This document shows, in pieces, positions 8,310 through 16,460 of a stretch of DNA of 26,350 nt. A program made the translations under genes and the position numbers. A model generated the notes under the pieces. That model made no database searches and was not told where the DNA came from. It saw nothing but the letters and a program-made list of their open reading frames with translations. The DNA is from an uncultured Eubacteriales bacterium. GTDB lineage: Bacteria > Bacillota > Clostridia > Oscillospirales > CAG-272. How positions within the stretch are numbered: position 1 is the first letter of the stretch; each line of letters begins with the position of its first letter. The stretch covers positions 1 through 26,350 of the forward strand of contig URZF01000003.1 in NCBI GenBank assembly GCA_900552255.1, written 5' to 3'.

Positions 8310-8903
8310 ATGGGAGAGGACAAACGTGTAAAGAAAACCAAAAAAAATCTGAAGCAGACGCTTATAACGCTTCTTGTGGACAAACCGTTTGAGCAGATCA
8401 CGGTGACGGAATTATGCGAGACGTCGGATACCAGCCGCATCACCTTTTACACGCATTATGCCGATAAATATGAGCTTGTAAACGATCTGTTCTCCGATAT
8501 GGCGGCGACGGCGGAGGAGAATTATGAGCGTTTGCAGCGGGAAAACAATCCGCAGCGCGGCATCGCTGCCGGGTGGTGCAATCTGCTCGACTGTATCCTG
8601 AATCTGTATTATTCCCATATCGCCCTTTTTTCCAAGGCGGCGCAGGCGGAAAATCCGTATTTGAGCTTTCTGTTTTATCAGTATGTGCTTCGGTATGTCG
8701 AAAAGCATATTGCCGACGCAGGCGACGCGCTGAATCTCAAATATTCCGCCAAAAAGACGACCGGTTTCCTCTGCTACGGGCTTTGGGGATTTATCAACGC
8801 GGCGCATTCGGAGAGGGAATCCGTCGAGCTTGTCAAACGGCAGGCACGGGAACTTTTGATGGAGCTGCTCCGGTCGAATGCGCTGACCGAGGTGCTGTTA
8901 TAG
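8310..8903 (+). CDS. TetR/AcrR-family transcriptional regulator
   Basis: This 197-residue protein has an N-terminal helix-turn-helix at about residues 29-62, reading ITVTELCETSDTSRITFYTHY then ADKYEL, a classic TetR DNA-binding domain. An all-helical ligand/dimer domain of the TetR_C/DhaS-like type follows. A strong GGGAGGAGG SD site lies just before the ATG. It is divergent from the DegV gene, and autoregulation plus control of that gene is the likeliest arrangement. Its 3' end overlaps the convergent dehydrogenase gene by 6 nt with no terminator between them, so the two transcripts must run into each other. The ligand is unknown. Confidence 0.92.
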   Translation: MGEDKRVKKTKKNLKQTLITLLVDKPFEQITVTELCETSDTSRITFYTHYADKYELVNDLFSDMAATAEENYERLQRENNPQRGIAAGWCNLLDCILNLYYSHIALFSKAAQAENPYLSFLFYQYVLRYVEKHIADAGDALNLKYSAKKTTGFLCYGLWGFINAAHSERESVELVKRQARELLMELLRSNALTEVLL

Positions 8904-9851
8904 CTTGTTTACCTGGTTGACAGGCGAGCCGGAGAGAAACGCCTTGATGTTGTCCGCGGCGATCTTCACAAGCCTTGTGCGCGCTTCCTGCGACGCCCAA
9001 GCCACGTGCGGCGTGACGTAACAGTTCTTCGCCGTGAGATAAGGGTGATTCGGCTTCATCGGCTCCATGTCGAGCACGTCGATGCCGGCGCCGCGCAGCC
9101 GGTTTTCGTTCAGCGCCGCGGCGAGCGCCTCCTCCTCGACAACGCCGCCGCGCGCGGTGTTGATCAGAACGGCGGAGGGCTTCATAAGGGAAAGCGTGCG
9201 CGCGTTTGCCGTCCCCTTGGTTTCCTCTGTGAGCGGGCAGTGGAAGGTGAGATAATCGGAGCGGGCAAACAGCGAGTCCGTGTCCGTAAATTCCACGCCG
9301 TCATATGCGGCGGGACGATGGGAAACGGCGAGCACCTTCATGCCGAACGCCGCTGCGACCTTGGAGACCGCTCGTCCTATGGTGCCGAAGCCGAAGATGC
9401 CGAGCGTTTTGCCGGCAAGCTCATAGGTCGGATAGGCGAGATAGGAGAACGTCTCGGCGCGTGTCCAGTCGCCGCGGGCGACCGACGCCGCATAATCGTC
9501 CGCACGGGCGGCGAAATGCAGGATCAGCGCAAACACATGCTGAACGACAGAGCTTGTGGAATAGCCGGGCACGTTGCAGACGACGATCCCGCGCGCATTT
9601 GCGGCCTCGATGTCGACATTGTTGAAGCCGGTAGCGAGCACGCCGATATAGCGCAGCGCAGAACAGGCGTCCATGAGAGAGGCGGTCATGCCCGCCTTGT
9701 TGCAGACGACGATCTCGTTGTTTCCAATGGCGGCCGCGAGCTTTTCACGTGGCAGCGTGTCGAAAAAGCGAACTTCTCCGAGCGATTCGAGCGGGGAGAG
9801 GGAAACGTCTCCGGTCGTGACGGTGCATTTGTCGAGTACGGTGATTTTCAT
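8898..9851 (-). CDS. D-isomer-specific 2-hydroxyacid dehydrogenase (glycerate dehydrogenase-like)
   Basis: This 317-residue NAD(P)-dependent oxidoreductase interconverts 2-oxoacids and D-2-hydroxyacids in the cytoplasm. The Rossmann loop is GFGTIG at 154-159 and the catalytic triad of the family is present as R234 (in NTARGG), E263 and H282 (in TPHVAWAS). D190 near the end of the second Rossmann strand region would favour NAD over NADP, tentatively. The closest memory match is the HprA/glycerate dehydrogenase group, but hydroxypyruvate, phenylpyruvate and glyoxylate enzymes look alike. AAAGGA supplies the SD site. It is convergent with, and overlaps, the TetR gene by 6 nt. Confidence 0.92.
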   Translation of the reverse strand: MKITVLDKCTVTTGDVSLSPLESLGEVRFFDTLPREKLAAAIGNNEIVVCNKAGMTASLMDACSALRYIGVLATGFNNVDIEAANARGIVVCNVPGYSTSSVVQHVFALILHFAARADDYAASVARGDWTRAETFSYLAYPTYELAGKTLGIFGFGTIGRAVSKVAAAFGMKVLAVSHRPAAYDGVEFTDTDSLFARSDYLTFHCPLTEETKGTANARTLSLMKPSAVLINTARGGVVEEEALAAALNENRLRGAGIDVLDMEPMKPNHPYLTAKNCYVTPHVAWASQEARTRLVKIAADNIKAFLSGSPVNQVNKL

Positions 9852-9895
9852 AGCGGGATTCCTTTCGTTAAACGGATTTTCAGGCTCTTTTTATA

Positions 9896-9924
9896 ATTAT
9901 AGCATGAGACATGCGCAAAGAAAA
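9896..9924 (-). promoter_or_regulatory. Promoter of the dehydrogenase gene
   Basis: On the minus strand a perfect TATAAT (9901-9896) lies 17 nt downstream of a weak -35, TTTTCT (9924-9919). It is about 45 nt from the start codon. Confidence 0.55.
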
Positions 9925-9926
9925 GC

Positions 9927-9952
9927 GCTCCGCCGGAAATTTTCGGCGAAGC
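9927..9952. other. Stem-loop in the intergenic spacer upstream of the dehydrogenase promoter
   Basis: GCTCCGCCG at 9927-9935 pairs with CGGCGAAGC at 9944-9952 with one mismatch and an 8-nt loop. On the minus strand it is followed by a T-rich stretch, so it could insulate the dehydrogenase promoter from read-through. The whole spacer 9852-10196 otherwise holds only promoter-like elements. Confidence 0.35.
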
Positions 9953-10016
9953 ATATATATGCGGAGGGGAGAATTGCGGTAAATCTGCTGTGCATGGCGT
10001 CATATATGAAAAAGCA

Positions 10017-10077
10017 TTGACAAAATTCGACGTTTTTTCATAGGATACTTGACAAAGATGTATATTTGGGAGAAAAT
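10017..10077 (+). promoter_or_regulatory. Two tandem TTGACA promoters upstream of the ketopantoate reductase-like gene
   Basis: One core is TTGACA at 10017-10022 with TAGGAT at 10041-10046 (18-nt spacer). A second is TTGACA at 10049-10054 with a weak GAAAAT at 10072-10077 (17-nt spacer). Either leaves a leader of more than 110 nt before the start codon, in which I recognise no riboswitch. Confidence 0.5.
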
Positions 10078-10196
10078 AATAAGAAGAATATGTAAAGCGG
10101 GGCTGCTTTTTGTTTACACAGAACGCTTCGGTTTTTTGTGGAACGCATATTCGGTAAGTTTTGCCGCCGGAGCGGCAGATGGGGGATAAGATTGAT

Positions 10197-11132
10197 ATGA
10201 AGATCGCGATAATCGGAGCCGGCGCCATGGGCTGTCTGTTCGGCTCGTTTCTTTCCGAAAAGCATGAGGTCATCATGCTGGAGCAGAATCCCGAACGGAT
10301 CGACGCGCTGAACCGTCACGGCGTCACGGTAGAGGAGATGGACGGCTCGAAGCATCATTTTTCGGTAAAGGCGGTGAGCAGCGGCATGCCGATCCCGGAG
10401 GTGGAGCTTGTCATCGTCTTTGTCAAAGCGACGGTGACGGAGACGGCGCTTTCTGCAAACCGCGGGCTTTTCAGTGAGCATACGGATGTGCTGACGCTCC
10501 AGAACGGGCTTGGAAACGACGAGATCATTGAAAAATTTGTGAGCAAGGACCATATTTTTGTCGGAACGACGAGGCATAACTGCGTCGTCACGGGTGCGGA
10601 CAGCATCTTTCACAGCGGAAACGGCGTGACGAAGCTTGGCTCGCTTTCCGGCAATTCGGAAAGGGCAAAGCAGATCGCCGCGGCCTTTGCCGAATGCGGG
10701 GACGATATGATGTTCTGTGAGAATGTGCGCCGCCTGCTTTGGGAAAAGCTGTTCATCAATATGACGCTCAATGCGCTTTCGTCCGTGCTGGAGTGCCGGC
10801 TGTATGAAATCTATGATAATCCGCATACGTGGACACTTACCGGCAGGCTTGTAAATGAAGCGGTGGAGGTCGCCGCGGCGGATGGGGAGGTATTCGATCG
10901 GGATCTGGTGCTTTCCTCGATCAAAACGCTTTGTGAGGATGCGAAAAACGGCTTTGCGTCGATGGTTCAGGACCGCCGTGCCGGAAGAAAGACGGAGATC
11001 GACTTTATCAACGGCGCCGTGGTGAGGCTCGGCAAAAAATACGGGATCCCGACGCCGGTGAACGAAACGGTCGTCGAACTGGTGCATGCATATGAGGAAA
11101 GCGATTCCATGCGCGACAAGCTGTTTGAATAA
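10197..11132 (+). CDS. 2-dehydropantoate 2-reductase family protein (PanE/ApbA)
   Basis: This 311-residue protein begins MKIAIIGAGAMG, the glycine-rich NADPH-binding strand-loop-helix of ketopantoate reductases, and has the two-domain length usual for PanE. The LQNGLGN segment at about 101-107, the catalytic-lysine region (WEKLFINMTLNAL) and the GRKTEIDFINGAV stretch near 264-276 are family hallmarks. True PanE reduces ketopantoate to pantoate for coenzyme A synthesis, but paralogues reduce other 2-oxoacids and no panB or panC is adjacent. I chose ATG 10197 because the Rossmann motif normally starts at residue 1-3; an in-frame ATG at 10179 is an alternative. Confidence 0.9.
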   Translation: MKIAIIGAGAMGCLFGSFLSEKHEVIMLEQNPERIDALNRHGVTVEEMDGSKHHFSVKAVSSGMPIPEVELVIVFVKATVTETALSANRGLFSEHTDVLTLQNGLGNDEIIEKFVSKDHIFVGTTRHNCVVTGADSIFHSGNGVTKLGSLSGNSERAKQIAAAFAECGDDMMFCENVRRLLWEKLFINMTLNALSSVLECRLYEIYDNPHTWTLTGRLVNEAVEVAAADGEVFDRDLVLSSIKTLCEDAKNGFASMVQDRRAGRKTEIDFINGAVVRLGKKYGIPTPVNETVVELVHAYEESDSMRDKLFE

Positions 11133-11172
11133 ACAAAAAAGAGAAACGGAAGCTTCCGTTTCTCTTTTTTGT
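11133..11172. terminator. Bidirectional terminator, perfect 40-nt palindrome
   Basis: Positions 11133-11152 are the exact reverse complement of 11153-11172, with A6 and T6 runs near the ends. It starts right after the ketopantoate reductase-like stop codon and serves the convergent TIGR04086 gene as well. Confidence 0.88.
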
Positions 11173-11178
11173 CGGAAC

Positions 11179-11619
11179 TTAAAATTTGACCTTGTGCTTC
11201 GGCTTTTTCACGGAGCCGGAACCGACGCCGCACAGACCGGCGAGCGAGGCGACGACGATGGACGCGGGCGCGCAGATGGCGAAAAGGGGAATGCGGATGC
11301 CGAGTCCGAACGCAAATGCGAGCAGAACGAGGATCCCGACGAGCAGGACGCCGGACAGCGCACCGCAGACAAGACCGCTTTTTTTATGACTGCGGGCGGA
11401 AAGATATCCTGCGAGCAGCGCCGTTATAAAAAGCGAGCCGAGCGCGAGCGGCGGCGTGAATTTATCCGGATCGTCGAGGGAAAGTCCCAAAAAACAGGAT
11501 GCGAGAAGAAGCAGAAGCCCGACGGCGAGTGCGATCAGTGTGCTCGTAAAGACGGAAACGAAGAAGCTCTTTTCCTTTTTGTCCCGTGTGCGGCCTCTAT
11601 TTGAGAGAGTTTTGTCCAT
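11179..11619 (-). CDS. TIGR04086-family membrane protein
   Basis: This 146-residue protein has four hydrophobic segments (about 20-45, 55-75, 82-106 and 110-132) after a charged N-terminus, and a basic C-terminal tail. The ITALLAGYLSARSHKKSGL loop between segments 2 and 3 is what I associate with TIGR04086, a Clostridia-wide membrane family of unknown function that commonly neighbours yajC, as here. The SD site and start lie about 55 nt downstream of the yajC stop, so the two genes probably share a transcript. Confidence 0.82.
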   Translation of the reverse strand: MDKTLSNRGRTRDKKEKSFFVSVFTSTLIALAVGLLLLLASCFLGLSLDDPDKFTPPLALGSLFITALLAGYLSARSHKKSGLVCGALSGVLLVGILVLLAFAFGLGIRIPLFAICAPASIVVASLAGLCGVGSGSVKKPKHKVKF

Positions 11620-11674
11620 AAATTACCTCCGAACCTTTTTGTTACATCATATGCGGTCCGGAGGTCGTTTATGA

Positions 11675-12073
11675 TTATTTGTTTTCTTCTTCTGTTTTTT
11701 TCTCTTCGGATGTCCCGTCTCCGTCCGTGATTTCGGCGGGCTTGTCCTCGGTCACGGGCGCGTCGAACTTGCGGTCGATGCGCTTGATGGCCGTGCGCTC
11801 GAAGCGGATTCTCGTTCTTTCCTTGGTCGTTTCAAGGACAAAGGTATCCTCCTTGACGTTGACGACTCTGCCGATGATGCCGCCGATCGTCGTGATTTCA
11901 TCTCCGACCGAAAGGCTGTTTCTCATATTTGCCGCTTCCTTTTCCTGCTTTCTCTGCGGACGGATCATGACAAAGTACATGATGACAAGCAGGAGCGGGA
12001 TCATCAGAAGCGTCATAATATTGCCCAAGCTGCTGCCGGTCTCCGTGGTCGAAGCTGCTGCGTCCAAAAACAT
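11675..12073 (-). CDS. yajC: Preprotein translocase subunit YajC
   Basis: This 132-residue protein has one N-terminal membrane helix (about 17-37) ending in the diagnostic FVMIRPQRKQEKE motif, then a small soluble domain with the SVGDEITTIGGIIGRV core. YajC associates with SecDF at the Sec translocon. The C-terminal ~30 residues are an acidic, low-complexity tail that is longer than in minimal YajC proteins. A strong promoter lies upstream at 12161-12189 (minus strand) and GGAGG provides the SD site. Confidence 0.95.
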   Translation of the reverse strand: MFLDAAASTTETGSSLGNIMTLLMIPLLLVIMYFVMIRPQRKQEKEAANMRNSLSVGDEITTIGGIIGRVVNVKEDTFVLETTKERTRIRFERTAIKRIDRKFDAPVTEDKPAEITDGDGTSEEKKTEEENK

Positions 12074-12160
12074 AGATCAAAACCTCCAAAATTTCATTTG
12101 CAAAACGGGAAAGTCCGCTTGTGTGCGGTTTTTCCGCTTATAAAAACAATCATTTATGTC

Positions 12161-12189
12161 AGTATATCCTATATTGACGGGATTTTCAA
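12161..12189 (-). promoter_or_regulatory. Promoter of yajC
   Basis: On the minus strand TTGAAA (12189-12184) and TATACT (12166-12161) are separated by exactly 17 nt, about 90 nt before the yajC start. Confidence 0.72.
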
Positions 12190-12230
12190 TAACAATTTGT
12201 AAATTTGCCGATAAAAAGCAAAAGAATTTC

Positions 12231-12259
12231 TTGCTTTTTCCGCACATTGCAGGTAGAAT
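12231..12259 (+). promoter_or_regulatory. Promoter of nadE
   Basis: TTGCTT at 12231-12236 and TAGAAT at 12254-12259 have a 17-nt spacer, 42 nt upstream of the nadE start codon. Confidence 0.6.
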
Positions 12260-12301
12260 ATACATAGAATATCAGCTTTTTCCGAAAGGACGTTTGAAAC
12301 G

Positions 12302-14218
12302 ATGAAGGACGGTTTTTTGCTTGCCGCGACGGCCACTCCCGAAATCAAGATCGCGGACCCGGCGTATAACGCGGATAAAATCATAAAATATATGGCACAG
12401 GCAAAGGAAATGGGCGTGTCGCTGCTTGTATTTCCCGAGCTTTCAGTGACGGGGTATACCTGCGGGGACCTTTTTGCTGCGCGCACGCTTGCGGACGCCG
12501 CAATGGAGGCGCTGGCACGTATCCGTGCGGCGAGCAAGGGCTTCGGCGCGCTCGTGTTTGTCGGAGCGCCGCTGCGCCATCACGGCAAGCTTTATAATTG
12601 CGCCGTTGCCGTTTGCGGAGGCGAGCTTCTCGGCGTGGTGCCGAAAAAGCATCTTCCGAACTATGGGGAATTTTATGAGAAGCGCAACTTCACGGCAGCG
12701 CCGGACGGCGTCGATCGGATCTCTCTTTTGGATGAGGACGTGCCGTTCGGGACGGGCCTTATTTTCCGCGCCTCGAATATGCCCGAATTTTCCGTTGCCG
12801 CCGAGATCTGTGAGGATCTTTGGGTGGTGACGCCGCCATCTCTCTCCCATGCGGCGGCGGGCGCGAAGATCATCGTCAATCTCAGCGCGAGCAATGAGAT
12901 CATCGGCAAGGCGGATTACAGACGCGCGCTTGTCACCGGGCAGTCCGCGCGCACTGTCGGCGCATATGTATACGCCGACGCGGGCAGCTCGGAATCGACG
13001 ACGGATATGGTTTTTTCCGGTCACAGCATGATCGCGGAGAATGGCAGGCTCCTCGCGGAGCGCGCGCCGTTCGACGAGGGGATGCAGACTGCTGTGCTCG
13101 ATGTGTTCCGCCTTGCGGACGAGAGACTCAAAACGGAAACCTATTTTTCCGAATCCGGATATGCGGCGGATCACCTGACTGTTCCTTTTGAGGCGGAGCT
13201 GCGCGACGTTCCGACGCCGAAATTTCCGAAGCGTCCGTTTGTTCCGTCCGATAAGGAGGAATTTGAAAAGCGTGCGGAGAGCATCATCGGGATTCAATCT
13301 GCCGGACTGCGCCGCAGGCTCGCGCATACCGGCGCAAAAACCGCCGTCGTCGGCATTTCGGGCGGGCTTGATTCGACGCTTGCTCTGCTTGTTTGTACGC
13401 GCGCGATGGACATGCTGAATCGGCAGCGCCGAGATATCGTCGCCGTGACGATGCCGTGCTTCGGCACGACGGCGCGGACGAAAAGCAACGCCGTGACCTT
13501 GGCCGAGGCGCTTGGCGTGACGGTAAAGACCGTCGATATCCGTCATGCCGTGGAGGTCCATTTCTCGGATATCGGCCATGACGCGGCGGTGCATGACGTG
13601 ACGTATGAGAACGCGCAGGCGCGCGAGCGCACGCAGGTGCTTATGGATATCGCGAACGCGAGCGGCGGCATCGTCGTGGGAACGGGAGATCTTTCCGAGC
13701 TGGCGCTTGGCTGGTCGACCTACAACGGCGACCATATGTCCATGTACGGCGTCAACTGCTCCGTCCCAAAAACGCTTGTTCGATACTTGGTCGCCTATTT
13801 TGCGGGAAAGCTGTCCGGCACGGCAAAAGAGGCGCTGCTCGACATCATGGACACGCCGGTGAGCCCTGAGCTTCTGCCTGCGGAAAACGGCGAGATCGCG
13901 CAGAAAACCGAGGATATCGTCGGGCCCTACGACCTGCACGATTTCTTCTTATATTATACCGTGCGCATGGGCTTTTCGCCGAAGAAGCTTTTCCGTGCGG
14001 CATGCCGTGCGTTCGAGGAGGAATTTGACGCCGCGACGATCCTGAAATGGCAGAAGCAGTTTTACCGCCGATTTTTCTCGCAGCAGTTCAAGCGCTCGTG
14101 TATTCCGGACGGACCGAAGGTGGGCTCCGTATCGCTTTCCCCTCGCGGGGACTGGCGGATGCCGAGCGACGCTTCCGCCTCCGAATGGCTGCGGGAAATA
14201 GAAGATATCAAGCTCTGA
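12302..14218 (+). CDS. nadE: Glutamine-dependent NAD(+) synthetase
   Basis: This 638-residue two-domain enzyme performs the last step of NAD synthesis, amidating deamido-NAD with ammonia from glutamine. The N-terminal nitrilase-type glutaminase domain has the catalytic triad E46 (FPELSVTGY), K115 (VPKKHLPN) and C170 (AEICEDLW). The C-terminal synthetase domain begins near 325 and carries the ATP-pyrophosphatase P-loop SGGLDS at 353-358, then a GTGDLSELALGW segment near 460. The length and domain order match the long, glutamine-using NadE class. It is a single-gene unit with its own promoter and terminator. The SD site, AAAGGA, is somewhat distant (about 12 nt). Confidence 0.96.
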   Translation: MKDGFLLAATATPEIKIADPAYNADKIIKYMAQAKEMGVSLLVFPELSVTGYTCGDLFAARTLADAAMEALARIRAASKGFGALVFVGAPLRHHGKLYNCAVAVCGGELLGVVPKKHLPNYGEFYEKRNFTAAPDGVDRISLLDEDVPFGTGLIFRASNMPEFSVAAEICEDLWVVTPPSLSHAAAGAKIIVNLSASNEIIGKADYRRALVTGQSARTVGAYVYADAGSSESTTDMVFSGHSMIAENGRLLAERAPFDEGMQTAVLDVFRLADERLKTETYFSESGYAADHLTVPFEAELRDVPTPKFPKRPFVPSDKEEFEKRAESIIGIQSAGLRRRLAHTGAKTAVVGISGGLDSTLALLVCTRAMDMLNRQRRDIVAVTMPCFGTTARTKSNAVTLAEALGVTVKTVDIRHAVEVHFSDIGHDAAVHDVTYENAQARERTQVLMDIANASGGIVVGTGDLSELALGWSTYNGDHMSMYGVNCSVPKTLVRYLVAYFAGKLSGTAKEALLDIMDTPVSPELLPAENGEIAQKTEDIVGPYDLHDFFLYYTVRMGFSPKKLFRAACRAFEEEFDAATILKWQKQFYRRFFSQQFKRSCIPDGPKVGSVSLSPRGDWRMPSDASASEWLREIEDIKL

Positions 14219-14222
14219 AAAG

Positions 14223-14251
14223 AAAAAGCCGACCGTAAGGCCGGCTTTTTT
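14223..14251 (+). terminator. Terminator after nadE
   Basis: AAAAAGCCG-A-CC pairs with GG-C-CGGCTTTTT around a GTAA loop with one mismatch, followed by more T residues, immediately after the nadE stop codon. Confidence 0.78.
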
Positions 14252-14284
14252 ATAATTTATGTGTAAAAATGAGCAAAAACAATA

Positions 14285-14313
14285 TTGACGGAATGCAAAA
14301 AAGATGTTATAAT
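14285..14313 (+). promoter_or_regulatory. Near-consensus promoter of the lipoprotein gene
   Basis: TTGACG at 14285-14290, a 17-nt spacer and a perfect TATAAT at 14308-14313 lie 30 nt before the start codon. Because transcription would begin near 14320, the in-frame ATG at 14269 cannot be the true start. Confidence 0.85.
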
Positions 14314-14343
14314 GGTACGGAAAACAAAATCAAAGGGGGATTT

Positions 14344-15444
14344 ATGAAAAAATTTACATCGCTTATTCTTGTATTGCTTATGGCTGCCGTTCTTATCAGC
14401 GGCTGCACGCATACGCCGGATCCGCCGGCGGATACGACGTTCTCCGATACGATGTCATCATCTGCGCCTGAGACGACGGAAACAACAGCGGCTTCGGAAA
14501 CGACGGCGGAAGAGCTCACAACGCCGCCTCCTGAAACGACAGCCTGCGTCCACCGTTATGAAAAAACCGTTGTCACACCCGCGGATAAGGAGCATGAGGG
14601 GCTGGCGGAGTTTGTATGCGCGCTGTGCGGCGATTCCTATACAGAGGTGCTTCCGAAGATAAAATCCATCAAGATCCTCGCGATCGGGAACAGCTTCAGT
14701 TCGGATACGATGGAATATCTCTATTTTATCTTCCGTGAGGCGGGCTATACCGAAATCGTTCTGGGCAATCTCTATATCGGAAGCTGTTCGCTCGACATGC
14801 ACTGGGATAATATCAAGTCCGGCGCGGGCGCGTATATTTATTATAAAAACAATTCCGGCGTTTGGGCGCAGAACAAGGATAAAAGCCTCTCTTTCGGACT
14901 TCTTGATGAGGATTGGGATTTTATCACGCTCCAACAGAAAGGAAACGACAGCGGCAATCCCTCCTCTTACGGAAATCTCGGAAATATTGTGAGCTACCTT
15001 ACCAAGAATAAGACGAATCAGGACGCGAAAATCTATTGGCACATGACGTGGGCGTATCATCCGGACATGTTTCCCGGCCGATACGGTGCGACACAGGCGG
15101 GGATGTATCAGTCGATCGTGAGCACGGTGCAGAATGTGATTTTGAAGAATCAGGGCATCGACGGCGTGATTCCGTGCGGCACCGTCGTGCAGAATCTGCG
15201 TTCCTCCTATGTCGGCGAAGCCCTTACGCGGGACGGCTTTCATTTGAGCTATGATTATGGGCGGTACTCGACCGCGCTCTGCTGGTTTACCGTTCTCACC
15301 GGAGAATCGATCGACGAGCTCGATTGGGTGCCGGGCAACCGCAAATTTTTAGCCGAGCATTTTGCCGTGATCCGGGAGGCGGTCAACAATGCGGTGAAAA
15401 CTCCGTATGCGGTGACGCAGTCAAGCTATAAGACCAAGCCGTGA
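14344..15444 (+). CDS. Secreted lipoprotein with a DUF4886-like SGNH-hydrolase domain
   Basis: This 366-residue protein starts with a lipoprotein signal peptide ending LISGC, so C21 should be lipidated and the protein anchored outside the membrane. A Thr/Ser/Glu/Pro-rich linker (about 25-66) follows, then a short CVHRYEKTVVTP...VCALCG module (68-96) of the kind seen between domains in Clostridia surface proteins. From about 108 the domain reads ILAIGNSFS, with the nucleophile candidate at S117, and ends in D297-G-F-H300, the Asp-x-x-His pair of SGNH enzymes. It is probably a surface esterase or deacetylase acting on polysaccharide, but the substrate is unknown. AAGGGGGA is the SD site. It stands alone between a promoter and a terminator. 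Confidence 0.82.
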   Translation: MKKFTSLILVLLMAAVLISGCTHTPDPPADTTFSDTMSSSAPETTETTAASETTAEELTTPPPETTACVHRYEKTVVTPADKEHEGLAEFVCALCGDSYTEVLPKIKSIKILAIGNSFSSDTMEYLYFIFREAGYTEIVLGNLYIGSCSLDMHWDNIKSGAGAYIYYKNNSGVWAQNKDKSLSFGLLDEDWDFITLQQKGNDSGNPSSYGNLGNIVSYLTKNKTNQDAKIYWHMTWAYHPDMFPGRYGATQAGMYQSIVSTVQNVILKNQGIDGVIPCGTVVQNLRSSYVGEALTRDGFHLSYDYGRYSTALCWFTVLTGESIDELDWVPGNRKFLAEHFAVIREAVNNAVKTPYAVTQSSYKTKP

Positions 15445-15466
15445 GGGCGGTACATACGGCGTAAAA

Positions 15467-15502
15467 ATACAAAAAGGAACGGTTTACCGTTCCTTTTTGT
15501 AT
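15467..15502. terminator. Terminator after the lipoprotein gene
   Basis: A 16-bp perfect inverted repeat (15467-15482 with 15487-15502, TTTA loop) contains A5 and T5 runs, about 22 nt after the stop codon. Confidence 0.85.
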
Positions 15503-15604
15503 GGGACACTTATGCTTTCCATATTTTTGGCGATGGTATCTGAATAAACTTTTGTAACCGGCTCTGCTCCGATATGTGCGGGCTGCCATGCCCGAGAAAA
15601 AGAA

Positions 15605-15651
15605 AAAACTCAAACCGTAACACCGGGGCAGGTGTACTTGATTTGAGTTTT
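15605..15651 (-). terminator. Terminator of tRNA-Glu
   Basis: AAAACTCAAA at 15605-15614 pairs with TTTGAGTTTT at 15642-15651. The loop contains a small inner stem (CACC with GGTG). On the minus strand it follows the tRNA directly and leads into a T-rich stretch. Confidence 0.65.
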
Positions 15652-15653
15652 GG

Positions 15654-15728
15654 TGGTGACCCGTACGGGAATCGAACCCATGTTTTCGCCGTGAGAGGGC
15701 GATGTCTTAGCCGCTTGACCAACGGGCC
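15654..15728 (-). tRNA. tRNA-Glu (anticodon CTC), CCA encoded
   Basis: On the minus strand the sequence folds as a complete cloverleaf. The acceptor stem GGCCCGT pairs with ACGGGTC (one G-U pair), and discriminator A and encoded CCA follow. The anticodon stem TCGCC/GGCGA closes a 7-nt loop with CTC at 15695-15693. The T-arm contains TTCGATT. The CTC anticodon reads GAG glutamate codons. It is transcribed alone from a strong promoter at 15756-15784. Confidence 0.95.
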
Positions 15729-15755
15729 ATATCATTTGGATCAGGCGCGATTCGT

Positions 15756-15784
15756 ATTATATCACAGATTTTCCCGTTTTGCAA
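15756..15784 (-). promoter_or_regulatory. Promoter of tRNA-Glu
   Basis: On the minus strand TTGCAA (15784-15779) and a perfect TATAAT (15761-15756) are separated by 17 nt, about 28 nt upstream of the mature 5' end. Confidence 0.78.
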
Positions 15785-15800
15785 GAGGTTTTTCATATTT

Positions 15801-16460
15801 TTATGATTTTTCTTTTAAAAATTCTTCAAGGCAGAGCCCGGCTCGGTAGATTTCCTCTGCGGCCTCCCGCCCGACGTACCGGAAATGCCACGGCTCAAAG
15901 GCGATTCCTGTGACGGCTTCCTTGCCCTCGGGATAGCGGAGGATATAGCCGTACTTGTGTGCGTTTTCCGAAAGCCAGCGGTATTCCGCCGTGTCCGCAA
16001 AGGCGAGCGTCGCGCAGGAAAGATGATGGATGTCCGCGGCAAGTCCGCTTTCGTGCTCGCTTTCGCCCGGCAGGGCATAATAGCGTTTTGTGAGCCGCAG
16101 CGCCTCCTTTTTTGTCATGCCGCGCGCAAGATAGCTCTCGACGGCCGCATCGAACAGCTGTTTTTGATATTCGCGTGAGCGGTAGGCGCTGGTGGCGGTG
16201 ATATCAAAGCCGGCCTCCTTTGCGGCGGAGAGCATTTCGTCGAGTGCCTTTGCCGCTTCGCGGCGCATTTTTTGTGTCGGTCTGCCGTCGTTCCGCGTGA
16301 ATGCGATTTCGACAAAATCCTCTTGATAGGTTTCCGAGTAATCCGCGGGCAGAGGATGCTCGGCATTTATGAGAATGAGATAGTCGTCTGCGTCTCCGGC
16401 CGATACGGGATGGGAAAGAAGCAGGGCGCAGAGGGATAAAAAAGCGATGAGTTTTTTCAT
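15801..16460 (-). CDS. VanY-like D-alanyl-D-alanine carboxypeptidase (peptidase M15)
   Basis: This 219-residue exported peptidase trims the terminal D-Ala from peptidoglycan stem peptides. An N-terminal signal peptide (residues 1 to about 21, ending VSAG) sends it out of the cell. The M15 zinc site is complete: S134-x-H136-x-x-G139-x-A141-x-D143 gives two ligands, and E189-P-W-H192-F-R gives the catalytic glutamate and third ligand. I chose ATG 16460 because GGAG lies 8 nt upstream and the signal peptide then begins MKK; the ATG at 16478 is less likely. There are no vanA/vanB-type genes nearby, so a housekeeping wall role is likely and glycopeptide resistance is not indicated. Confidence 0.92.
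   Translation of the reverse strand: MKKLIAFLSLCALLLSHPVSAGDADDYLILINAEHPLPADYSETYQEDFVEIAFTRNDGRPTQKMRREAAKALDEMLSAAKEAGFDITATSAYRSREYQKQLFDAAVESYLARGMTKKEALRLTKRYYALPGESEHESGLAADIHHLSCATLAFADTAEYRWLSENAHKYGYILRYPEGKEAVTGIAFEPWHFRYVGREAAEEIYRAGLCLEEFLKEKS

Noticed and set aside
12443..13939. A 498-codon minus-strand frame inside nadE
   Set aside because: It is Arg/His-rich with no domain, and lies opposite a clear NAD synthetase with both catalytic sites.
15801..16460. Possible vancomycin-resistance gene vanY
   Set aside because: The M15 carboxypeptidase fold is clear, but no vanH/A/X, vanS/R or other resistance genes are nearby, so I treat it as an ordinary cell-wall peptidase.
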